NCBI GenBank assembly: GCA_964404765.1
Contig: CAYOLL010000261.1
Coordinates: 1 to 6,690, forward strand
Source of the DNA: CAYOLL01 sp964404765 [NCBI: uncultured Gemmatimonadota bacterium]
Lineage (GTDB): Bacteria > 4572-55
DNA length: 6,690 nt
Direction: 5' to 3'
Shown here: one piece after another, positions 1 through 6,142 of the stretch
How positions within the stretch are numbered: position 1 is the stretch's first letter
How the letters are laid out: each line of letters begins with the position of its first letter
The notes under the pieces: generated by a model
What the model saw: only the letters and a program-made list of their open reading frames with translations
The model's database searches: none
Told to the model about the DNA's origin: nothing
Program-made: the position numbers and the translations under genes

Positions 1-3
1 TCA

Positions 4-20
4 ATCTCTAATCTCTAATC
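4..20. repeat. Short heptanucleotide tandem repeat at left edge
   Basis: Two exact copies of ATCTCTA (4-10 and 11-17) are followed by ATC (18-20), the start of a third. The array is cut by the window edge, so its true size is unknown. It lies directly upstream of the apparently truncated kinase ORF. Two other intergenic arrays in this window also have a 7-base period but different units. The copy number is low, so this is only suggestive on its own. Confidence 0.5.
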
Positions 21-61
21 CACTTTTGCGATGACTTTCAACATACAAGCACGAAAAAGCG

Positions 62-3001
62 TTGCAAAAAGCGCTGACCGGACAACATACTGTTTATGAC
101 TGGACCACCGGCACACCAGGCGGCGACCGCTTCTATCAAACATCTTTATCGCCGGTGATTGGAGAAAATGGCGTCATTACCGAAGTGGTCGGTGTGGGGC
201 GTGATGTCACAGAGCTTGTTCTGGCCGAGCGCGCCCATCGCCAGGCCGATGCCATGATTGCCGAGCGGGAAGAGCTGTATCACTCTTTAGTCAGCGCCCT
301 GGCCGAAGGAATTGTAATGCAGGATGCCCGCGGCGAAATTCTAACCTGCAATCGGGCGGCAGAGCATGTATTAGGACTGACTTTTGATCAAATGAGTGGG
401 CGGACCTCGCTCGATCCGCGCTGGAAAGCGATTCACGAAGACGGTTCCGCTTTTCCCGGTGAAACTCATCCGGCTATGGTCACTTTAGCTACTGGCGAGC
501 CGCAACAAAACATCATCATGGGCGTCCAGAAGCCGACCGGTTTATTAAGCTGGATTTCTATCAACTCCTATCCGATCTACAAGGCACAAGACCCGCATCC
601 GGTGGCCGTAGTAGCCTCTTTTACCGACATTACCCAACGTAAAAAATTGGATGAAGCGATTCTTAAAGTATCCGGCAACCTGGGCGAAAAATTTATGGAT
701 ACGCTGGCCATGCAGCTGGCAACGATATTAGAAGCCGATTGCACCTTTATCGGCCAGCTGCAACAGCCGGCCAACGGGCAGGAAATTATCGAAACACAGG
801 CGATCTGCCTGGATGGCGTTATAATAGATAAAATGGTTTACTCGCTATCGGATACCCCCTGTGAAATGGCGCTTAAAAACGGGGTCTACGTTCATGAAAA
901 AGCGGTCACACAGCACTTTCCAAAAAGTGTCTGGCTGATTAAAAACGGTCTCGAAGGTTATGTAGGTATTCAAGTTGTAGATTCAAAGAACAAACCGGTC
1001 GGCTTGATCAGCGTTTTATACCGGAAGCCGGTTCCGGACTCGCGGACAGCCGTCGCTATTCTGCAGCTATTTGCCACCCGAACAGCGGCGGAACTGACCC
1101 GCAAGCAGTATGAAGATGCCTTAAAAAACACGTTGGATGATCTGGAAAAAAGAGTGCAGGAGCGGACGCAAGAACTCAATCTGGCCAATCATCTGCTGGA
1201 GATGGAAGTTTCTTACCGCAAGCGGGCGGAAGACAGTATCCGGGCGATGCTGGAGGCCGTGCCGGATGCCATTATTCTGACCAACGAATCCGGCATAATC
1301 GGTCTGGTCAATAGTCAGGCCGAGCAGTTATTCGGCTATAATCGGACGGAACTACTGGGCAGTCCGATTGAAATCCTGATTCCGGCGCGCTTTCATAAGC
1401 GCCATCAGCATCAATTGCAGAACTTTAAAATCCTGGCGCAACCGCGGCCAATGGGCAGCGGCACCGAAATCTACGGCTTGCACAAATCCGGGCGGGAAAT
1501 TCCCCTGGATATCAGTCTCAGCCCGCTGAAAACCGGAGTCGATATCCAGATCATCTCGGCGATCCATGATATCTCCGATCAGCGCCGCATCGAAATGGAG
1601 CTCCGCCAGGCCAAAGAAGCCGCCGAAGCCGCCAATCGAGCCAAAAGCGAATTTTTAGCCAATATGAGTCATGAATTACGCACACCGCTCAACGCTATTT
1701 TGGGCTACGCCCAAATTTTAAAGGCGCATGACAGCCTGACCCATCACCAAAGAGAGGGCCTGTCAATCATTGAAAGCAGCGGCGAGCACCTGCTCACCTT
1801 GATTAACGATATTCTGGATTTATCAAAAATAGAGGCCGGCCGGCTGGACCTGGATCAGACTTCATTTGAACTTGTACCGCTCTTGCAGCGCCTGACCGCA
1901 ACCGTAGCGGTGCGGGCTAAGGCCAAAGATATTTCTTTTAGCTTCGAAATTGTTGGAGAAATCCCGCGCTTTGTCAGCGGTGATGAACGCAAACTGCGCC
2001 AAATTCTGATTAACCTGCTGGGTAACGCCATTAAGTTTACCGACAAAGGCGGGGTGGCGCTAAAAGTAGGGCGGCATTTCGGGAAAATACGCTTTCAAGT
2101 TGAGGATACCGGCATTGGTATCCCGGCTGATAAATTAGACAAGATATTTTCCCCGTTTTATCAGGTTAAAATGCCGTCGGCATACATAGAAGGCACTGGC
2201 CTGGGTTTGGCAATCAGTCAGCGACTGGCCATACTCATGGGCGCAGAGCTGCAAGTAGAAAGCAAAGAATTTCAGGGCAGTCGTTTCTGGTTTGATCTGG
2301 ACCTGCCGGAAGCCGACGCAATCGAAACCGCGCCTGCCGACACGCCAAAAATTATAGGCTATCGGGGTCAGCGTCAGACAATTTTGGTTGCCGATGACAA
2401 AATCGAAAACCGAACCCTGCTGATCACTTTGCTTTCGCCGCTGGGGTTTGAAGTAGGTGAAGCGCAGACCGGCCCGGAAGCTGTACAAACCGCCCTAAAG
2501 CTAAAGCCGAACCTTATTTTTATGGACATTCGTATGCCGGAACTCAGCGGCCTGGATGCCATCCGGCATATTCGTCGCCATGCTTTTGATACCCCGATAC
2601 ACATTGTCGCGATTTCCGCCAGCGCTTTCGAACATAACCGTCTGGAATGCCTGATGGCCGGCGCAGATGATTTTATTGCCAAACCTTTTAAAATAAATCA
2701 GATTTTAGAGGCTGCGGGCCGCCTGTTGCAACTGAATTGGATATATGACCGCTTTTCCAGACCTCTACCCGACGCCTTCGAATCAAACCTGAAACAGTTT
2801 AAATTGCCAAAAGAAGATTTAGACCGCTTCAAAGAGCTCGCGGCAATAGGTAATATTAAACGTATCATTGCGTTAGCTCGTCAAATAGAAGCGCGAGCCT
2901 CCAATTTTGAACCGCTTACACAAGCTATTATCAAATCAGCCCGTGAGTTTAACACAGCCACAATTATGGATTGGATTACCATTCTGGAGCAGAACCTATG
3001 A
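62..3001 (+). CDS. Hybrid sensor histidine kinase/response regulator (PAS-PAS-GAF-PAS-HisKA-HATPase-REC), 5' end apparently truncated
   Basis: Sensor kinase predicted to autophosphorylate on His and pass the phosphate to its own receiver. No membrane segment is visible, so it is probably cytosolic. Counting from the TTG at 62 (979 residues): C-terminal half of a PAS fold at 1-51 ending GRDVTE; PAS at about 71-193 ending FTDITQRK; GAF at about 196-345; coiled coil at 345-392; PAS at about 392-510; HisKA with SHELRTP (phospho-His537); HATPase with N-box NLLGNAIKFT (651-660), G1 DTGIGIP (682-688), F-box around FSPFYQ (696-701) and G2 GTGLGLA (711-717); REC at 772-885 with acidic pair D778/D779, phosphoacceptor D822, S852 and K874. 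The last 90 residues are helical and contain no His, so they are not a canonical HPt. The start is doubtful: there is no in-frame ATG and no Shine-Dalgarno. PAS-like coding (HEKALQKALTGQ) seems to run upstream to about 50, yet TGA at 32-34 closes the frame. Gene truncation, frameshift or a remote 5' part are all possible. The stop overlaps the next kinase gene. Confidence 0.9.
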   Translation: MQKALTGQHTVYDWTTGTPGGDRFYQTSLSPVIGENGVITEVVGVGRDVTELVLAERAHRQADAMIAEREELYHSLVSALAEGIVMQDARGEILTCNRAAEHVLGLTFDQMSGRTSLDPRWKAIHEDGSAFPGETHPAMVTLATGEPQQNIIMGVQKPTGLLSWISINSYPIYKAQDPHPVAVVASFTDITQRKKLDEAILKVSGNLGEKFMDTLAMQLATILEADCTFIGQLQQPANGQEIIETQAICLDGVIIDKMVYSLSDTPCEMALKNGVYVHEKAVTQHFPKSVWLIKNGLEGYVGIQVVDSKNKPVGLISVLYRKPVPDSRTAVAILQLFATRTAAELTRKQYEDALKNTLDDLEKRVQERTQELNLANHLLEMEVSYRKRAEDSIRAMLEAVPDAIILTNESGIIGLVNSQAEQLFGYNRTELLGSPIEILIPARFHKRHQHQLQNFKILAQPRPMGSGTEIYGLHKSGREIPLDISLSPLKTGVDIQIISAIHDISDQRRIEMELRQAKEAAEAANRAKSEFLANMSHELRTPLNAILGYAQILKAHDSLTHHQREGLSIIESSGEHLLTLINDILDLSKIEAGRLDLDQTSFELVPLLQRLTATVAVRAKAKDISFSFEIVGEIPRFVSGDERKLRQILINLLGNAIKFTDKGGVALKVGRHFGKIRFQVEDTGIGIPADKLDKIFSPFYQVKMPSAYIEGTGLGLAISQRLAILMGAELQVESKEFQGSRFWFDLDLPEADAIETAPADTPKIIGYRGQRQTILVADDKIENRTLLITLLSPLGFEVGEAQTGPEAVQTALKLKPNLIFMDIRMPELSGLDAIRHIRRHAFDTPIHIVAISASAFEHNRLECLMAGADDFIAKPFKINQILEAAGRLLQLNWIYDRFSRPLPDAFESNLKQFKLPKEDLDRFKELAAIGNIKRIIALARQIEARASNFEPLTQAIIKSAREFNTATIMDWITILEQNL
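2985..3001 (+). promoter_or_regulatory. Shine-Dalgarno and ATGA stop/start overlap fixing the start of the second kinase
   Basis: TGGAG at 2985-2989 lies 8 bases before the ATG at 2998, whose last two bases plus the next A (2999-3001) form the TGA stop of the upstream kinase. This arrangement is typical of translational coupling. It favours the ATG at 2998 over an in-frame ATG at 2971, which would add nine residues unlike a receiver N-terminus and has no comparable ribosome binding site. Confidence 0.8.
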
Positions 3002-4152
3002 ATGAAAGTCTGAATGATGCCGTAGTCTTGATTGTTGACGATAATCCGCGCAACTTAAGCGTCCTGTTTGACGCCTTAGCCGATTACGGCATGGAAATGC
3101 TGGCCGCCACCAGCGGCGCCGAAGCCTTCAAACGTCTGGAATTAGTCACGCCGGATCTGATCTTGCTCGATGTGCTAATGCCGGACATGGATGGTTTTGA
3201 AGTGTGTCAAAAGCTCAAAGCCGATGCCAAAACCGCGGCCATTCCAATCATTTTTATGACCGCCTTATCCGACACGGAAAATCTGGTAAAAGGCTTCAGC
3301 CTTGGCGCCGTTGATTACATCACCAAACCGGTCCGACACGATGAAGCCCTCATGCGCATAAAAACACACTTAACTTTACAAAAACTACGCCGAAATTTAG
3401 AAGAAAAAAACCGTGAACTATGGAATAAAAATCAGGAACTCGACCAGGCCGTCATCCGCGAGCGTGAATTAAACCAACTTAAAACACGCTTCATCTCGGT
3501 GGCCTCCCATGAATTCCGGACCCCGCTTTCCGCCATCCTGCTGCTGTCGGAAATTATTGAAAGCTTTGGGCAAACCCTAAGTCCGGAGCAAAGAAAAGCT
3601 AAATTCGACCAAATCCGCTATTCTATCCGTCAGATGACCATGCTGTTAGATGACGTTTTGGCGCTCAGCCGCACAGAACTGGGCAGCATTCCTTTCCAGC
3701 GCCAGCCTGTTGATTTGATCGCCTACTTCATCGAAGCGCTTCGCCAATTTGATGAGGCCTGGACAGCAGGTCATATTATCCGCTTTATAAGGCCGGATAC
3801 CCCGGTAGTTGCCCAAATTGATCCCAATCTGTTTAGCCATATTCTATCCAATTTAGTTTCTAACGCGATCAAATATTCACCGGCGCAGTCGGAAATTATC
3901 GTCGAGCTTACGCAGACGGAAGCCGAAGTCACCATCCGCGTGATCGATCAGGGAATCGGCATTCCGGCGGCGGATTTGCCCAATCTCTTTACCGCATTTC
4001 ATCGGGCGGGCAATGTGTCCGGTATTAAAGGCACCGGCCTTGGCTTGTCGATTGTCAAGCAGTTTGTCGATCTGCACAAAGGCAGCATTGCCGTGCAAAG
4101 CAGCTTAGAAAATGGCACAACCTTCACCGTTATCATCCCAAAAAAGGAATAG
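2998..4152 (+). CDS. Receiver-histidine kinase protein (REC-HisKA-HATPase)
   Basis: Cytosolic two-component protein of 384 residues with an N-terminal receiver feeding a transmitter module, the reverse order to the preceding hybrid kinase. The REC domain (about 8-125) has D14/D15, phosphoacceptor D58 in LILLDVLMPDMDG, T88 and K110 in TKP. A charged coiled-coil linker (about 125-162) leads to HisKA with SHEFRTP (phospho-His171). The HATPase has N-box NLVSNAIKYS (285-294), G1 DQGIGIP (317-323) and G2 GTGLGL (345-350). All catalytic motifs are intact. There is no sensor domain, membrane segment or DNA-binding domain, so its input is probably phosphorylation of D58 by another kinase. The gene directly upstream, overlapping by 4 bases, is the obvious candidate partner, but that is inference. 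The start at 2998 is chosen for the ATGA overlap and Shine-Dalgarno. REC-HK proteins of this layout are common in FCB bacteria, cyanobacteria and proteobacteria; specific function unknown. Confidence 0.93.
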   Translation: MNESLNDAVVLIVDDNPRNLSVLFDALADYGMEMLAATSGAEAFKRLELVTPDLILLDVLMPDMDGFEVCQKLKADAKTAAIPIIFMTALSDTENLVKGFSLGAVDYITKPVRHDEALMRIKTHLTLQKLRRNLEEKNRELWNKNQELDQAVIRERELNQLKTRFISVASHEFRTPLSAILLLSEIIESFGQTLSPEQRKAKFDQIRYSIRQMTMLLDDVLALSRTELGSIPFQRQPVDLIAYFIEALRQFDEAWTAGHIIRFIRPDTPVVAQIDPNLFSHILSNLVSNAIKYSPAQSEIIVELTQTEAEVTIRVIDQGIGIPAADLPNLFTAFHRAGNVSGIKGTGLGLSIVKQFVDLHKGSIAVQSSLENGTTFTVIIPKKE

Positions 4153-4180
4153 CAGGCGTTAGCTTGCAAATCATAAACTT

Positions 4181-5884
4181 ATGCCTTTGACACTTTCCAA
4201 ACAAACATTAGATGTCTTTTTTGAAACCGCGGCGGCGCGCTTCCCCGACCGGCCGGCGATGGGGCTCGTCTATGAGCCCCTCATGTCCTACCGCGAATTG
4301 ACGCAGCGCGTGGCGGCCATGCGCGACTTATTGCAGGCTTTTCACATCACCAAAGGTGACAAAGTCGTGCTGTTAGGCTTCACCACGCCGCAATGGGCTA
4401 TTTCCTTCCTGAGCGTAACCACCCTGGGCGCAGTGGTTGTACCTGTTATTCCCGAATTTCCCGAAAGCGATATTGACCACATCATTCGCCATGCCGAAGC
4501 CAAAGCCGTGATTCTGGCCGCTGAATTGTATGACGCGCTAACCTTGCCGGCTCTGGACAAAATTTCACTGATCGTCAACATGGATGATTTTACAGTCCGC
4601 CATCGTGAGACGAATGAAAAAGGTTTCTGGCGTAAATTGCACGACTTGCCCGATAAAATCAAGCAAACCCTGTTTCATAAAAAAGCAGAGGACAATCCCG
4701 TAGCTGCGCCGATCCTGGAAGACGATCCGGCCGAGATTTTATACACTTCCGGCACCACCGGCCATTCCAAAGGCGTTCTGCTGACCCATAAGAATATCGT
4801 TACTAATGTGCTGGCCGGGGCCGAAGTGTTAGGCGCAGATGAAAACCTGGTTTTGCTCAACTTTCTGCCGCTGGCTCATGCTTTTAGCTCCACCTTTGGC
4901 TTACTGGCCATCATTTATTATGGGGCCAGTGTCCATTTTATGCCCAAAAAACCAACGCCAAAAGCCCTGATGGAGGCCCTGCAAACCATCCGGCCGACCA
5001 TGATCGGCAGCGTTCCGCTTATTTTTGAAAAAATATATCGCAAGCGCGTCATGCCGGCTATTGCCGAAAACCGCATCTTACAACTGTTAGCCCGCAAAAC
5101 CTGGGGTAAAAAATTAGTCTACCGACTGATCGGGCGCAAAATCCGGCAGTCCTTTGGCGGACGATTGGAATACATCGTTGTCGGCGGCGCCAGCCTGAAT
5201 CACGAAGTCGAAGCGTTTATGCGCGACGGCGGCCTGCCCTATCTATGCGGCTACGGCTTAAGCGAATGCGCGCCCTTAGTTAGTTTCTGCCGGCTGAATG
5301 AACGGAAAGTCGGCTCCGTCGGCAAGGCAATCCGTGACGTCATCATCAAAATTGTCAATCCGGAGCCGCAAACGGGCATCGGCGAAATCTACATCAAGGG
5401 CCCCAACGTGATGAAAGGCTACTACAAAAATGAAGACGCTACACACAGCGTCTTTACACCTGACGGCTGGTTGATCACCGGCGACCGCGGTTATCTGGAT
5501 GCCGATGGTTTTTTGTTCATTAAAGGCCGCTCCAAAAATGTGATTATCGGACCATCCGGCGAAAATATTTACCCGGAAACTATCGAGGAAAAACTGACCG
5601 AACTGCCCGAAGTAGAAGAAGCGCTTGTTTACGAGGATAACCAACAAATTATAGCCCGGATTTACCCGGACTATCAACATATCGAAAGCATTTTGACTGA
5701 CCGCAGCGAGGCGGCTTTAAGCGTCGAAATTCCGCGCATTCTGGAAGCGGCGCGAATCCTGATAAACCGGCAGGTGCCCGTCTTCGCCCGTATCCATAAA
5801 GTCATCGAGCAGAAAGAACCCTTCATCAAAACCCCTACCAACAAAATCAAGCGCGGCGAATACATCCGCGGTTACCTAAAATAA
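4181..5884 (+). CDS. AMP-forming acyl-CoA synthetase-like protein (ANL superfamily; probable long-chain fatty acid-CoA ligase)
   Basis: Predicted to activate a carboxylic acid with ATP to an acyl-adenylate and transfer it to CoA (or acyl carrier protein). Length is 567 residues, normal for bacterial fatty acyl-CoA ligases. Motifs in order: P-loop/A3 YTSGTTGHSKGV (188-199); LPLAHAF (229-235), as in long-chain ligases; A5 GYGLSE (357-362); A7 WLITGD (430-435); hinge/A8 IKGRSKNVI (447-455); and C-terminal A10 TPTNKIKR (551-558), where K555 is the likely catalytic lysine. Both the large N-terminal and small C-terminal lobes are present, and no membrane segment is evident. A charged linker (about 140-180) precedes the P-loop. 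The start is the first ATG after an in-frame TAG at 4160-4162, and no clear Shine-Dalgarno precedes it. The gene lies 28 bases after the REC-kinase gene on the same strand, so co-transcription is likely. The substrate cannot be read from sequence; long-chain fatty acid is the best guess, and acyl-ACP synthetase is an alternative. Confidence 0.9.
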   Translation: MPLTLSKQTLDVFFETAAARFPDRPAMGLVYEPLMSYRELTQRVAAMRDLLQAFHITKGDKVVLLGFTTPQWAISFLSVTTLGAVVVPVIPEFPESDIDHIIRHAEAKAVILAAELYDALTLPALDKISLIVNMDDFTVRHRETNEKGFWRKLHDLPDKIKQTLFHKKAEDNPVAAPILEDDPAEILYTSGTTGHSKGVLLTHKNIVTNVLAGAEVLGADENLVLLNFLPLAHAFSSTFGLLAIIYYGASVHFMPKKPTPKALMEALQTIRPTMIGSVPLIFEKIYRKRVMPAIAENRILQLLARKTWGKKLVYRLIGRKIRQSFGGRLEYIVVGGASLNHEVEAFMRDGGLPYLCGYGLSECAPLVSFCRLNERKVGSVGKAIRDVIIKIVNPEPQTGIGEIYIKGPNVMKGYYKNEDATHSVFTPDGWLITGDRGYLDADGFLFIKGRSKNVIIGPSGENIYPETIEEKLTELPEVEEALVYEDNQQIIARIYPDYQHIESILTDRSEAALSVEIPRILEAARILINRQVPVFARIHKVIEQKEPFIKTPTNKIKRGEYIRGYLK

Positions 5885-5923
5885 ATATAAGTAACCGGAC
5901 AGAATTGTTTTCATAACCGATCT

Positions 5924-5956
5924 AAACCTGACAGGTCTTGGAGACCTGTCAGGTTT
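5924..5956. repeat. 33-base REP-like palindrome (AAACC...GGTTT termini)
   Basis: Perfect 15-base inverted repeat, AAACCTGACAGGTCT (5924-5938) and AGACCTGTCAGGTTT (5942-5956), around a TGG centre. Each arm contains its own odd palindrome (ACCTG-A-CAGGT and ACCTG-T-CAGGT), so the element could form one long hairpin or two small ones. It starts 40 bases after the ligase stop codon and has no T-tract after it, which argues against a classical intrinsic terminator. Its architecture and intergenic position resemble dispersed REP-type elements; multicopy status cannot be judged from one window. Confidence 0.75.
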
Positions 5957-5983
5957 GAAATCTATTCTTTCCACTTACTTAGA

Positions 5984-6019
5984 TTTATCGTTTATCATTT
6001 CTTCATTTATCATTTATGA
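5984..6019. repeat. Degenerate heptanucleotide tandem repeat (TTTATCA-type)
   Basis: Five consecutive units read TTTATCG, TTTATCA, TTTCTTCA (8 bases), TTTATCA and TTTATGA. Period 7 is kept except for one 8-base unit. The array sits between the first palindrome and the terminator, in a stretch without coding potential. It resembles the short tandemly repeated heptamers (STRR) known from cyanobacteria, here apparently in a non-cyanobacterial genome. Confidence 0.6.
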
Positions 6020-6025
6020 AAAAGC

Positions 6026-6065
6026 AAAAAGCCGCCGGTTAAATGAATAACCGGCGGCTTTTTTT
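6026..6065. terminator. Strong bidirectional intrinsic terminator
   Basis: A GC-rich stem, GCCGCCGGTTA (6031-6041) with TAACCGGCGGC (6048-6058), encloses a 6-base loop. It is extended by A-T pairs (6026-6030 with 6059-6063) to 16 pairs. A 7-base T run (6059-6065) follows on the + strand, and an A-rich stretch (6021-6030) precedes it, giving a U-tract on the - strand as well. It would end the + strand kinase/ligase transcript and also the convergent - strand transcript of the type IX cargo gene. Confidence 0.92.
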
Positions 6066-6080
6066 GTATCTTGTCAAACC

Positions 6081-6112
6081 AAACCCTAAGGGCTTTAAAA
6101 CCCTTAGGGTTT
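6081..6112. repeat. 32-base REP-like palindrome (AAACC...GGTTT termini)
   Basis: Perfect 12-base arms, AAACCCTAAGGG (6081-6092) and CCCTTAGGGTTT (6101-6112), enclose CTTTAAAA. Counting the inner TTT/AAA, the two 16-base halves are reverse complements with a single mismatch, so the palindrome is continuous. Each arm has an internal odd palindrome (CCCT-A-AGGG, CCCT-T-AGGG). Total length, nested symmetry and outer AAACC/GGTTT ends match the palindrome at 5924-5956, though the core differs. No T run follows on either strand that would make it a standard terminator. Confidence 0.75.
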
Positions 6113-6113
6113 A

Positions 6114-6142
6114 ACTTTGTGACTTAAAACTTTCGACTTATT
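6114..6142. repeat. Degenerate heptanucleotide tandem repeat (ACTTNNN-type)
   Basis: Units are ACTTTGTG (8 bases), ACTTAAA, ACTTTCG and ACTTATT, and a further ACTTCAG continues into the stop codon region of the - strand gene at 6143. The shared ACTT recurs every 7 bases after the first unit. The unit differs from the TTTATCA and ATCTCTA arrays in the same window. The array abuts the second palindrome and the 3' end of the cargo gene. Confidence 0.5.

Noticed and set aside
31-99. ATG at 31 as a start for the first kinase
   Set aside because: It is in a different frame from the kinase and closes after about 22 codons at TGA, without similarity to a PAS domain.
2135-2682. Antisense open frames opposite the HATPase/REC part of the hybrid kinase
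   Set aside because: They lie opposite strongly supported coding sequence, have no recognisable domain and no ribosome binding site that I can see, and are expected as shadows.
2971-2997. In-frame ATG at 2971 as the start of the REC-kinase gene
   Set aside because: It lies inside the upstream coding region with no good ribosome binding site. The ATG at 2998 has a well-spaced TGGAG and the typical ATGA overlap, and yields a normal receiver N-terminus.
2729-3001. C-terminal HPt domain on the hybrid kinase
   Set aside because: The region has no histidine, so the phosphorylatable residue is missing.
5276-5680. 134-codon antisense open frame within the acyl-CoA synthetase gene
   Set aside because: The opposite strand encodes conserved ANL motifs through this stretch; the antisense product shows no family features.
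5924-5956. First palindrome as an intrinsic terminator of the ligase gene
   Set aside because: The stem is strong but is followed by GAAATCTATTC rather than a T run, and a canonical terminator exists at 6026-6065. A terminating or RNA-stabilising effect is not excluded.
5924-6112. CRISPR array formed by the palindromic repeats
   Set aside because: The two palindromes differ in core sequence and occur once each, with a terminator and heptamer array between them rather than uniform spacers.
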